NCBI GenBank assembly: GCA_019914995.1
Contig: CM034139.1
Location: forward strand, 1,245,001 to 1,309,000
Origin: Acanthochlamys bracteata
Lineage: Eukaryota > Streptophyta > Magnoliopsida > Pandanales > Velloziaceae
Length of the DNA stretch: 64,000 nucleotides
Direction of reading: 5' to 3'
The notes below the pieces were generated by a model. It made no database searches and was not told where the DNA came from. It worked only from the letters and a program-made list of their open reading frames with translations. Positions 44,501 to 55,400 of the stretch are shown piece after piece; the stretch's first letter is position 1, and every line of letters begins with the position of its first letter. A program made the position numbers and the translations under genes.

Positions 44501-46744
44501 CCCTTAATGTGGTGAATGTAGATTTAAAATCCAACGCATTTTTAGCATTTAATGCGGTCTGACAATTCAAGACTTCACTTCCAACAAGGTGGGACGAGAG
44601 ACACTTTTTGATGCTTTTCTGATGCTATATATGCTGAATTCACAGAGAAACTATCAAATCCCCTGTAAAGAATAAAGCATCAATCAGAAAACCGGATGGC
44701 TGTATATGTCTTCAAATAAAAGTAAATCTAGCAAACTGAAAGTCCAGCATAAACTAAACCTACTATAGTAATCTTAGAACTTGAGAAAAATAAATCTCAC
44801 AGAAAGTAGAGTTCATGAAACACCAGAATTCAAAATTCAAATCTCATATTGCAAAATGTATCCTAAATCAAAATCTAACTTAACCTCGCCTTAATATTCA
44901 GAAAACAAATCTTTCCAGCACTACTCATGTGTCTCTTAACTTATTCTAGATTGGAAGTTATGGTCCTCGCAAGCTAGGGTGTTAGTCCAATCCAAATCTA
45001 ACTCTAAAATGAACTTTTGTTTCAGCGGATGGTCATGTGGACCATCTTGAAATTGGAAATGGCCGCTAGTATTTGTGGCCGCGGCCATTTTATTGCATGG
45101 CATACTATATTTTTTGATTAGAAAGTTTTTACTTATCAGCAATTTTTTTTCTGATTTTTTTTTTCATAGTATGGCCATTCTGATATGGGATTTTATTTAT
45201 TAGTAGCAAGTAATCTTCAGGAAAAGTTATCTGGGAATACTGATGCGGATACTGAGAAAAGTACACTGTATAACTTTCTTTACCCTAGTAAAGAGGAGCT
45301 ACCAGATGACAAAGAGATGAGCATCTTTGACCATTTAGAGGAGCTTCGCCAGAGGATATTTGTGTCAGTTTTAGCTGTGGGAGCTGCTATGTTGGGTTGT
45401 TTTGCTTTTTCAAAAGAGTTGATTTTGTTTCTTGAGGCCCCTGTAGCTGTACAAGGTGTACGTTTTCTGCAACTTTCACCAGGCGAATTTTTCTTCACAA
45501 GTCTTAAGGTAAAAAAAGATGCTTTAGTAAACTAATTTTTATCTTTAATAGCTACTTTCTTTTTAGACTATCTATAATATTAGCAAGTAATCAGTGATAG
45601 GTATGAGCTGGACTACTTTTTGGTATAAATACGTGAAAGATTAGTTTGCAATTGAACTTTTGATGTATTAGTTCCTTTTAAAAACTATAATAAAAGCATA
45701 GATCTGTTGGCTCCACCAAGAATAAGCTGGGCTACTACATTTATTGGAATGGTAGTTCTTTTTGTCATGATTATACTTCTTAGATGTACTACTGGTAGAG
45801 ACCAAAAGTGTTAATCCAGGGGACTAGCCTGTTTAGAGTATCTGTTATGGTACTATATGAGTAGTACTAAAGATATGCTCAATTTTCTAATATGTGGAAT
45901 ACAAATCTTATTAATTTCATGCAGGTGTCTGGTTACTGCGGTCTTCTCATAGGAAGTCCAGTTATACTTTATGAGGTCATTGCTTTTGTTCTCCCAGGAC
46001 TAACAAGAGAGGAGAAAAGATTCTTAGGGCCAATTGTCTTGGGTTCATCAGTCCTTTTTTATGCTGGCCTTGCATTTTCATACACGGTTCTAACTCCAGC
46101 TGCCTTGACGTTCTTTGTGAACTATGCTGAAGGAGCTGTGGAGTCATTGTGGTCTATAGATCAGTATTTTGAGTTCGTACTTGTTCTGATGTTCAGCACT
46201 GGACTATCTTTTCAGGTAATTGTTCATATTATTATCACATGTGCACCAGTGCGATCTTGCATTTTCTTTTCAATTTAAAGAAGATACATCAACTATAGTA
46301 GATCCTTCCTAGCAAAGCTTTGAACACTTGCGTTTTCTGTGATGCGTAACAGATGCTTATTTGGTAGATTACTTAAATTGACAAAAATTTCACGTGGGTC
46401 TGTTATGTTTTATGTTAGATCCATGCTGAAGTATGAGATTCTATCGTGCCATCAGCAGTGGATGAAATATTAAGTGTTAGCTTGTATGCCTCAGAAAGAT
46501 ATGTTAATTTTCTTCTTCACTTTGTGTTATGTAGGTGCCGGTTATACAAGTTCTACTAGGGCAGGTTGGTCTGGTAACAAGTGACCAAATGTTGTCAGTT
46601 TGGAGATACGTTGTCGTTGGAGCTGTAGTAGCTGCAGCTATACTTACACCATCTACTGATCCCCTGACTCAGATGCTTCTAGCGGGTCCTCTCTTGGGTC
46701 TTTATCTAGGTGGCGCTTGGATGGTAAAGCTAACGGGACGCTAG
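38501..46744 (+). CDS. TATC: Chloroplast Sec-independent translocase subunit TatC
   Basis: TatC is the polytopic thylakoid receptor that binds twin-arginine signal peptides and, with Tha4 and Hcf106, moves folded proteins into the lumen. Exons are 38501-38744 (transit peptide, Ser/Gln-rich), about 45204-45508, 45925-46215 and 46535-46744, giving about 349 aa against 340 in Arabidopsis. Diagnostic blocks are [80 protein letters not shown] and [17 protein letters not shown]. Six membrane spans are expected; the conserved FSPGEFF-like region and the glutamate after NYAEG are present. Intron 1 is about 6.5 kb and full of retroelement DNA. Exon 1 ends in phase 1, which fits only acceptors at 45203 or 45206 (TAGTAG); the stronger-looking acceptor at 45169 would cause a stop. 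Confidence 0.95.
41758..42029 (+). repeat. About 152-bp tandem duplication across the copia interior/LTR border
   Basis: AATTTCTCTTGCAGCTCATT starts at 41758 and again at 41910. Each copy runs through TATATGAAAAATATAT and GTCAATAGTGTTCTTGA into the first part of the LTR (TGAATGGTGTTAAAAGCACA). The element therefore carries a partial extra LTR start before its 3' LTR. The two copies differ at only a few positions. Confidence 0.75.
42030..42333. other. GC-richer insert in 3' LTR, possible organelle-derived DNA
   Basis: Comparison with the left LTR, which reads GCTTTAATTAAAAAATGAG, shows that the right LTR is interrupted after GCTTTA and resumes at ATTAAGAAGTGAG. The intervening 304 bp is much GC-richer than the intron (for example GGGGACCCCCCGAAAGGCG) and contains a small hairpin CGCTTTC..GAGAAAGCG. 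Its style resembles plant mitochondrial intergenic DNA, but I cannot confirm that without a search. The 78-aa frame it opens (42078-42314) is arginine-rich with no known motif. Confidence 0.5.
42690..43040 (+). repeat. Three tandem units of about 131-141 bp in TatC intron 1
   Basis: GGTGCTTCTACTTT (or AGTGCTTCTACTTT) recurs at about 42697, 42826 and 42967, each followed by ATCAATATT-type text, TCAGGATGGT or GAGATGGTCT, and AGGAGCGGT or AGTAGCGGT. The units are clearly diverged. They lie just 3' of the copia element; a GGTATCTAAGCAG word near 42616 may be a decayed primer site, so the array may be part of a second decayed element. Confidence 0.6.
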
Positions 46745-47576
46745 ACATGGGTTCTTTCAGAGTGGTGTTAAAATATTGGCCTACTAGTACTTGAAATGTA
46801 TCATATCCGCACAGCGGCACTGTCACACGAGTAAATACTTGCTCATATTCCTTAACCATTTCTTTTTTTTTTTTTTACTTCCGTAGTACAATTTTGTAAA
46901 TGATTAGAGTGTGATGGAATTCTTGAAACTGCTACTACAAATGTTATTGATATTTGATAGCTTGAATACAATGTACATGGGTTTCTCGGTTCAGTTTGTG
47001 TTTATCTCTATATTTTTTGGTAGGTTGGTGTTTATAATTGTAATAATAACCTGTGCGGAGCCTTTGAAAATTTAAGTTGTCTTCAAAATTTTGGGTTAGA
47101 CGAGCAAACATTTATTTTATATCCTCATAAAACTTTCTCCAAACTCCACTTTCCACTAATCATAATTGAATAACGATTTCTTTGGCAACCAAACTTTATT
47201 ATTTGACTGTAAATATAACAACATAGTATCTTATTGTTATTGTGTAAAAAAAATAAATAAATAAAAAGGTTAGAGAGATACTATACTCATCATACGAACT
47301 CCTTTATAAAATTTTGAATCCCTCTTTCTCATCTGGTAAGGTCTGCTTTGATGTTAAAATTTAGTGAATTTTTCTTGTAAACCAGAACACTTATTATCAT
47401 CTAAATTAGCCGGAAAATTTAAAATTAGTTTCATTTTCTACAATTGAATTATATATTCAAAATTTGCAGTCTAAGAAACCCAACAATTGGTTCTTCTACT
47501 TTCCCACATTTACAGAAACAGTGCAAACGCATATATTCATAATAATCTTAACACTAAACACAACGTCAGTCAATGA
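46745..47576. other. TatC 3' UTR and AT-rich spacer
   Basis: The first few hundred bases are probable 3' UTR with a T run at 46862-46876. Beyond 47050 the sequence is AT-rich without open frames or repeats that I can assign. Confidence 0.4.
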
Positions 47577-47588
47577 TAGGCGAAAGTA

Positions 47589-48169
47589 GGGCTGACCATT
47601 CGGATTCCCGGATCAGTTCCGGTTCGACTCATATAATAATCGGATCAAAATTGTTCAATCCTAACTCGACCCATTTATTTATATAGGTAAAAATTGTCAA
47701 CCCTAATCCAACCTATTTAATAACCGAGTTAAATTCAGATTGACCCATTTAATAATTAAAATTATTAAAAAAAAAATTATAAATATTAATTTCTAACAAT
47801 AATATATAAAAATTATTAATTATGATATATCTAAAAAAAATATTAATTTTGATAATATTTATAAATTAATTAAAAATTAGTTAAATTAAGATATGTTAAG
47901 AAACATATATATATATATATACAAATTAAATTCAAAAATTTTGCTTTTATTCTCTAATTTTTATGTAATATATACTATATAAATAATTAATTGGGTTAAA
48001 TGGGTCAATTTTAGGTCAATCTGAACCTGACGCGAACCCGTTTAAATTTTCGGATCATTTTCGAGTCGACACGAAATCCACCAAAATTCGACTAAAGCTT
48101 GACCCGAACCCGATTTTATCTGGTCGACTTTGGGTCGGGTTCGCGGGTCGGATCGGAAATTGCCACTCC
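47589..48169. mobile_element. MITE with 12-bp direct repeats (TAGGCGAAAGTA), MULE-like
   Basis: TAGGCGAAAGTA is present at 47577-47588 and again at 48170-48181, immediately outside a 581-bp segment. The segment starts GGGCTGACCATTCGGAT; the complement of its end is GGAGTGGCAATTTCCGAT, an imperfect inverted terminus. Both ends are GC-rich with GACCCGAACCCG and GGTCGGGTTCG words, and the middle is extremely AT-rich. A duplication of 9 or more bp suggests a Mutator-like transposase. No coding region is inside. Confidence 0.8.
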
Positions 48170-48229
48170 TAGGCGAAAGTAAGTCAGGCAGCAAAAAGAA
48201 TTAATGTCACTGCAGAGTTATATATATCA

Positions 48230-48262
48230 CTATTATATATATATATGTGTGTGTGTGTGTGT
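48230..48262. repeat. (TA)n(TG)n microsatellite
   Basis: TATATATATATATG is followed by GTGTGTGTGTGTGTGTG at the left edge of the foldback element. A second TA run lies at its right flank near 48868-48880, so the foldback sits between two TA-rich runs. Confidence 0.8.
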
Positions 48263-48266
48263 GGTT

Positions 48267-48855
48267 GGGCTATAGAAACTACTTTCGCTGTTTAGCACTC
48301 CATACAAATGAACAGTGACGATTGTATTATGAGAGATCACTTTTTTGCTCGTTTCTTCTCGAATAAAATAATTGCATTATGACTGTATTTTTACTGACAA
48401 TTTGAAATATTATTTTTCCTCCTCTTATCTTAAATCTTTCATTATTCTTAACTTAATTCTTTTATTAACTTAATTCGTTTAATTAATTTAATTCAGTAAC
48501 TTATCAGTTACCGACCAGTAACTGTTCGGTAATCGACTAGTTGTCGACCAGTTTATTTATCAGATGTCAATCAGTTATCGACCACTTACTGGTGGATACC
48601 TAGTCAATAATTAGAATTAAATTAACTACATAAAATTAAGTTAATAAAAGAATTAAGTTAAAAATAATGAAAAAGATTAAGATAAGAGGAGGAAAAAAAA
48701 ACACGTAAAGTTGTCAATGAAATTACAGTCTTGATGCAATCATTTTTTTTCAAGAAAAAAAGAGAATTAAAAAGTGATCTCTTATAATGCAATCGTGACC
48801 GTTCATTTCTATAAAATACTAGAGTGCTGAATAGTGAAAAAAGTGCATGTAGCCC
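48267..48855. mobile_element. Foldback (long inverted repeat) element, about 589 bp
   Basis: Two arms of about 240-250 bp are inverted copies. The left arm starts GGGCTATAGAAACTACTTT and has GTGACGATTGTATTATGAGA and TTTCCTCCTCTTATCTTAAA and TTCTTTTATTAACTTAATT. The complement of the right arm reads GGGCTACATGCACTTTTTT, GTCACGATTGCATTATAAGA, TTTCCTCCTCTTATCTTAAT and TTCTTTTATTAACTTAATT. The loop holds repeated CAGTTACCGACCAGT, ATCGACTAG and TATCGACCA words. If transcribed it would fold into a long hairpin. Arms differ by roughly one in eight positions, so it is not new. No coding region is present. Confidence 0.8.
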
Positions 48856-48880
48856 GCGCCATATTTATATATATATATAT

Positions 48881-49599
48881 AATGCTTCAAAATCTCATAC
48901 ATGGTGTATGCAATATAAAATTTAAATCTGTGCATAAGAAAGTAGTGCTTCTACTTTGTTGACGAAGTTCAAGACGCCAAGCATGCCGACCGTATTACTA
49001 TTCGCTATGATTTTGAAATTATACATTTTAATTCTGGACAAGGTTCCTCCTTGTAATTTCGACAGCTGTTTTCTGAAACATGCATAATGCAGCCAACAGT
49101 TTCGAATGCAAAATATAAAATTACCTATTGAGAGGTAAAGCGTGTATGAACACAACTAAAATAACTTGCTCAATGTTTCTTAGACCAGGAGAGAAAACAA
49201 CAAAAAAAGAAAATTGCTCCAAAAAAAATTTGTTTTTAACGAAGTGCTTTTTTCTTACTGGAACCATTCAACCATAAACATTGCAAGGGTTGCCAAGAAA
49301 AAGTTGCATGAGCAATTTTCAGATATATATGGCATTTGTTGCTGCTTGGATTAGCCATCGAGTGCTAGCTTCAATTGGAAGGTTAACAGCTTCTTCTCAC
49401 CATCATTCTCAAAATGTCCAACTTGGTTTTTTTCTTGGCATTATACATAACTTACTCCGGATAACAAAAAAATATACAAACGAGAATAGTAAACAATGGC
49501 ACCGGTCCACAATTTTATTAGAATTTCAATCAATAGCAGTAGAAAAATATTATTCAATATATAATAAGCAGTTTTGGCTGCTTCTGCCCCAAAACTATA
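48881..49599. other. Spacer with possible further decayed retroelement sequence
   Basis: No complete gene is visible. The part nearest the integrase fragment (49281-49599) may belong to the same minus-strand copia remnant, but I could not confirm a domain there. Confidence 0.35.
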
Positions 49600-49900
49600 T
49601 GGTAGACCAGTCCCTGCTCAGCTAGTGTCCGATTGAATCGTTCCACGACTTAATTCTGTTTAGGCGTGTAGGCCACATAGACTGTTTTTTTATGCCTTCT
49701 TGAGTCACAGAAAAGTAATGAATTCCGCATTGTTGAATTCTTCACCATTGTCTGAGCTAAGACACTTGATCATACTATTGGAATCAAGGTCTACTGAACT
49801 TTCAAGACTTTGAACACCTCAAAGACTTCCTACTTTTTTTGGATTGGGAATATTCAGATTCTCTTAAACAAATGATCAATAAATAACAAAACCACTAAGA
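49600..49900 (-). mobile_element. Ty1/copia integrase fragment
   Basis: The minus strand reads IKCLSSDNGEEFNNAEF (about 49775-49725), matching the copia integrase core around the second catalytic aspartate, then a VERFNRTLAEQ block (about 49650-49615), matching the NGVAERxNRT region. It is a short, degraded scrap without visible LTRs of its own. Confidence 0.65.
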
Positions 49901-50134
49901 GACAGTTGCAGCGACTCCCACACGTCCTACTGAACCAAGTTGAGCTTATCTTAGGTCTTGAAAACTGATCTTACTTGGCACAGTCCTGCTTATTATTAAC
50001 ACTCTTTATAGAACGGTAACTTTATTTCGGACAATCCTGACAGGAGCTTCCAATTATAGAGGATCTTCAAACTATGTACCGTGATTTGTCCAAGTTTCAG
50101 ATATCACATTCACATATATTCTCAATGTTGGATT

Positions 50135-52145
50135 TGTTGGAACTCCCAAGGTGTTTTGATGATTACAATGATTAGAATCATAGTTTATAAGGTTATGTGA
50201 ACTAATAATTTGAATCAAATTCTGAAGGATCCTACAAATAAGATTTATCCTACACCTAACAGACAACAAGGCAGCTATAGCACAAGAAGTCTATTCACCT
50301 ACATACATCCACCTAACAGCCAATAACCTAGTTGCTACCTATATACGGATTATTATTATCTGCACATAAACAAAACGCAGAAATAGAGCATTGGCAAAAC
50401 ATAAGAATCCTACTAAAAGCAGCCAGCTACAAGTTGATGTCTCACTGCTGCATGGATCAAACAGGTAACCCAAGCCATCATTATCATCATACACCTTTTA
50501 GAGATATGTTCATACACGTTATTGATTTCATCTTGCTTCCAATTTCTCAACAGAGTTAGACCAACATGCACACTACAAAATTGATCTAATAGGTCATCAA
50601 ATCACGATCAACACAAGTTCAAAAAAATCGTGAAACATCGGAAGAACACAAAGAACAATAAGTTGTATAACAGGGAGTTGTAGAAATATTGAGCTAACTT
50701 TCAGATGCAGTTTCATCAAGATTTTCTCATCCTTTTGAAACCAAATTTTGAAGATTCACTCAGAAACATACCAACTATAAGTTCACATCAAGAATAATGA
50801 AAAATCATAAGAAGAAGAGATCATGAGAAATATTCAAACTAGCTATCAGAACCATGCTATGCTGACAATGCAGAAATGCTTTTAACATTCAGATTTCGAA
50901 TTTCCTCCAAGAAGAAATTGTATATTTAATCATAAGGAGATATCATACAATAAGCCTACTATTTGTTACAACTTTGCATCACAAAAATGAGCTACATTAA
51001 GTCACTACACCTTTGAAGAACAAGTTAAAGCAAAGGGGTTAGTAGATGGCCAAGCAAGCCCAGTGGGAAGAACATCAGCCAGATCAATGGATTCACTAAA
51101 GACATTTTCGCTATCCAGCTCAGCTCCAAGTAAGAAAATAAGAAATAAGTTGTTAGGATCCACATCACTTAAAGGAAGTCAACTCAGTTGAACAAATTTA
51201 AAACAAGCTAACTCAGCTGAAGTAAGTGGGCAAGTGGTCAGACGGTAGGTTTGAATTTCCTTCTCTCTTCCATTTAATGTTGATGGAAATACTTGCACTA
51301 GACTGACCAAAAGAAATCATGAGACAGTTGGTTGTCTATTGAACATATTCTCATCTTAATCTTGAAGTTTGCTACTAACCTAAAGCTCACGGAAAGATGT
51401 CCAACGGAAAGAAGATCTCTCCCCTGCAATGAGAGATAGTATAAAAAGAGTTGCAAAACAAAGATAGGAGAAAATACAGAGAAATTCAAAGAAGGACGAA
51501 CAAGCATTACATCAACTCAATCCTTTAAAACATAGATTTTTATTGCTGCTGATCACTTACTGAATACACACTCTGCAGCCTGTTTGATCATCTCTATAGC
51601 TAACTTTAAATTTATTTATTATTTTGAGATTAATCGTGTGCTTAACTTTGTGTTTTAAATTTCTGTAAAGTAGTGGCTAAGTGTTTGGTGAAGCACTTGA
51701 GGGAGAAGCTCGGTTGAAACTTGGTAGAAGTTTATTAATATTGTAACAGGGCTAACTATCCAGCCAATGGGACGTGTGTGTATCCAACAAGCTGTATGGG
51801 GTTATCTGGTGTAGAGAAACCTATAAGAGCAAGTGTGCTTGATGAACCACTTTGCTTTTGATAAGTATAGCTTGTTAAAAGGCTAATGAACCTTCAGCTG
51901 AAAGAGCACCTTTAGATGCAAGCAAAAAGGTTTATTGAACCATGTAAATCTTTTGAGTAGCTATAGTTTATGGTTAAATTGTCTTATAGCAAATTTTGTT
52001 GTGCTAATGTCTGTCTGCAGGATTTATCATACGCACAGCCAGCTATTAGCTGTTGCTTGTAGAAACTTTTGTGAATCGAAATTTTTTTATTATTAACTCA
52101 ATTCACCCTTCTTCTCTTGAGTTGATGTTGCAGGTTTATCTAACA
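50135..52145 (+). mobile_element. Candidate solo LTR of a Ty1/copia (Sirevirus-like) element, about 2.0 kb
   Basis: The start TGTTGGAACTCCCAAGGTGT and the internal GACAACAAGGCAGCTATAGC are in the style of long plant copia LTRs. The end AACTCAATTCACCCTTCTTC...TATCTAACA at 52145 is the usual U5-type close. The five bases outside are GGATT (50130-50134) and GCATT (52146-52150), a direct repeat with one mismatch. No internal coding region follows, so it looks like a solo LTR left after LTR-LTR recombination. Sirevirus membership is a guess from LTR length and style. Confidence 0.55.
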
Positions 52146-52407
52146 GCATTAGTTTCTGTACGATGTGCAAACATGGTCTAAAGATTGGAAAATCACGCTG
52201 AATTTTTCTAGTCAGGCATTGTTATTCTCTTTTCACCTTCAACGATTTATCTGAGCTCAATTATTGCTCCAATTGATTTTATGTTTGTTGATTTAGTAGT
52301 CTATATGTTCATTTATGTATATTGAAAAGGTCAACCTCATTACGGATCAAACTCTTCACTAAAATCACTTATTAAGATCACATGTTGCTTGGTCTCGGGT
52401 GATCTTT

Positions 52408-52488
52408 AAAAGCTCTCTATCAAATAGTCAGCAGCTTCTCAGCTGGCTCATTTCTTAGCTAGTTTGTAGTGATTCTGTGTTTAACTTC
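52408..52488 (+). repeat. 81-bp direct repeat flanking the copia element, left copy
   Basis: AAAAGCTCTCTATCAAATAG through TGTGTTTAACTTC is present here and again at 57624-57704, differing at about four positions. Each copy directly abuts an LTR of the element between them. Confidence 0.85.
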
Positions 52489-55400
52489 AATCTCATTCTT
52501 ATCATTCAATACATGTACATATATATAGACTCCTTATAAAACTAAATAAGGATAGTTCTAAATAAATAAAGATATGTAAAATATAATTTTAAGAAAAGAT
52601 ATCTAGGGTAATATATTGTTGACTCATGCCAACACTCCCCCTCAAGTTGGTGCAAAAATATCATCAATGCCCAACTTGTTCAGTGAGATATGAAAGATTT
52701 TGCTTGAAACTCTTTTTGTTAATATATCTGCTAACTGTGTCTCTGAAGCCATAAATGGTAACTCAACCAATTTTGCTTCCAACTTTTTCTTAATAAAATA
52801 CCGATCGATCTCAACATGTTTGGTCCGATCATGCTGTACTGGATTATTAGCAATATTTATTACGGTATTGTTATCATAGAATAGTTTAATAGTACTTTTA
52901 GAAGGAAAACCAAGCTCCGTTAATAATATTCAAAGCCATAAGAGTTTACAAATTTCATGTGCCATCCCTCTGTATTCAGCTTCAGCAGAGTATCGAGCAA
53001 GCACTTTTTGTTTTTTACTCCTCCATGTGACTAGATCACTACCAACAAATATAAAATAGCCGGATATAAAACGTCTATCTGTCTTATCTCTTACCCAATC
53101 TGTATCAGTATATCCATCAATATTCAGATGATTATTCATTCTAAATAGTAACTCCCTACCTAGTGCTGACTTCAAATAGATTATTCATTACTTTCATATG
53201 ATCGACACTTGGAGAATAATAAATTTACTAATAACACTCACTGCATATGCTATATCAGGACGAGTATGTGATAAATAGATTAACCTGCCAACCAATTGTT
53301 GATATTTTTTCTTATATGCTGGCACTTGATCAGAATATTCTGTTAAGTTGTGATTCTTAATGATTGGTGTATCGGCTAGTTTGCAATCTGACATCCTTAT
53401 CTCAGACAATAAGTCAAGGATATAATTTTTCATCATAGAAAAATACCTTAGTTAGACCTCGCCACTTCAATTTCTAAGAAATATTTCAACTCTCCAAATT
53501 CTTTAATCTCAAATTCATAGGCTAGACATTTATTTAGCCTCTGAATCTCTTCATGATCGTTACCTGTAACAATCATATCATTAACATAGATTATCAAAAC
53601 AGTTACCTTATCATTCTGATTCTTCAAAAATAATGTATGATCAGATTACTCTGTCGGTAACCATATCTGCTCAAGGCTTGACTAAATCTACCAAATCATG
53701 CTCTTGGAGATTGTTTCAGTCTATATAAAGCTTTTTTTAACTTACAAACATAGTCAGTTCTTCCCGATACCCCGTAGCCAGACGGAAGCTCCATATATAC
53801 TTTTTCTTCTAACTCACAATGAAAAAATGCATTCTTCACATCAGACTGTTGCAAGGGCCAATTAAGATTTGCTGCAAGAGACAGCAATACTTACGGTATT
53901 AATTTTTACAACTGAGGTAAAAGTCTCGTGATAATCCACTACATAACTCTATGAGTGAAGAATGTAGTTGGCCACTAATCAAACACAAAGCAGATGGAAC
54001 GACCAAGAGGTATGAGGCAAGATTAGTGGCTAACTACTTTCTGTTTGTGGAACGATCTGCTTTGTGTTTGATTGTGTACACCCATTTACAGCCAATTACT
54101 TTCTTTCTTTCTGGTAGTGGTACTATCTCCCAAGTCAAATTCTTCTGAAGAGAATCCATCTTTTAATTCATAACTTTAGTCCATTTACGATCGGATAAAG
54201 CTTCCCTAGTGCTAGAAGGAAGAGTCACAGCTGCTGCCTGATTGATGAAAGCCACATATGATGGGGACAGCCTGTGAGAAGACATGATTAGCAATAAAAT
54301 ATCTGAAAACTTTTCCTTCTGGTGAATATCTCTTAGGAGATTTTCCACGATTTTCTCCGTATGGTAGCTGATAACTCCTATTGACAATATTAAATTTATT
54401 CATAATAATATTTTTAGTCTCAATACTTACCTCAGTGATATCCTCATGAATTTGAGTGGGTACTGCAAGATGTGAGATCGGGGTTTCTTCCACAACTTCA
54501 GCTCTTTCCATCTATTCCGTTTCTTTTGATTCAAATTCAGTAATTCTAACCTCCTCCAAACTTGAGTCATGATTCATACATTTCCTCTGATCTTTCTCAA
54601 TATGTGTGCTGACTTCAATAATAAGCCAATTCAAATCTTCTGTAGCCTCTATCTCTCCCTGAAGATCTGAATGTGATGCCGATTTGACAAAATACATTTC
54701 TGACTTTAAAAATGTCACATCTATAGTTACAAAAGTACGGCGTGTCGGAGGATGATAGCAGCGATAACTTTTTTGGTGAGGACCATAACCAAAAAATACG
54801 CACCTCAAAGCACAGGGATCCAATTTGTCCCTTTGAGTTTTCTACAAATGTGCTAATGCAACAGGACCAAAAATGCGAGATGAAAGTGAGAGGATAGATG
54901 GTATAGTAACAAGTGGTGTCCGAAAGTTCAGAACTCTAAATGGCATTCGATTAATCACATAAACCGCGGACTGAACTGCGTCGACCCAATAATGTTTTGG
55001 AACATTAGCTCAAAACAATAAAGCACGGGCGGTCTCTAATATGTGTCGATTTTTCCTTTCAGCCACTCCATTTGTTTTGGTGTTTGTGGGTAAGAAATTT
55101 CATGAATAATACCATGTTGATGGAAGGTAAGAGCTCAAAGATGTAGTAATATATTCCCCTCCATTATCAGAGCGAAAAAATTCGAATAGGAAAAGAAAAT
55201 TGAGTATACATCACCTTATGAAACCGTACAAAAATATCACCAACATCACTTTTGTTATTCAAAACATATAATCATGTCATGCTTGTGCAATCATTTACAA
55301 ATGTCACAAACCACCTAATGCCAGTAAAAGTCATAATCAGAGAGGGTCTCCAAACATCCGAATGGACTAAGTCAAAAGGCATTGTTCTTTTATTGATAAC

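Noticed and set aside
48230-48262. Microsatellite as target duplication of the foldback
   Set aside because: TA and TG runs differ on the two sides and no exact flanking repeat can be defined.
53951-54148. 65-aa plus-strand ORF
   Set aside because: It is antisense to the reverse-transcriptase part of the minus-strand copia element.
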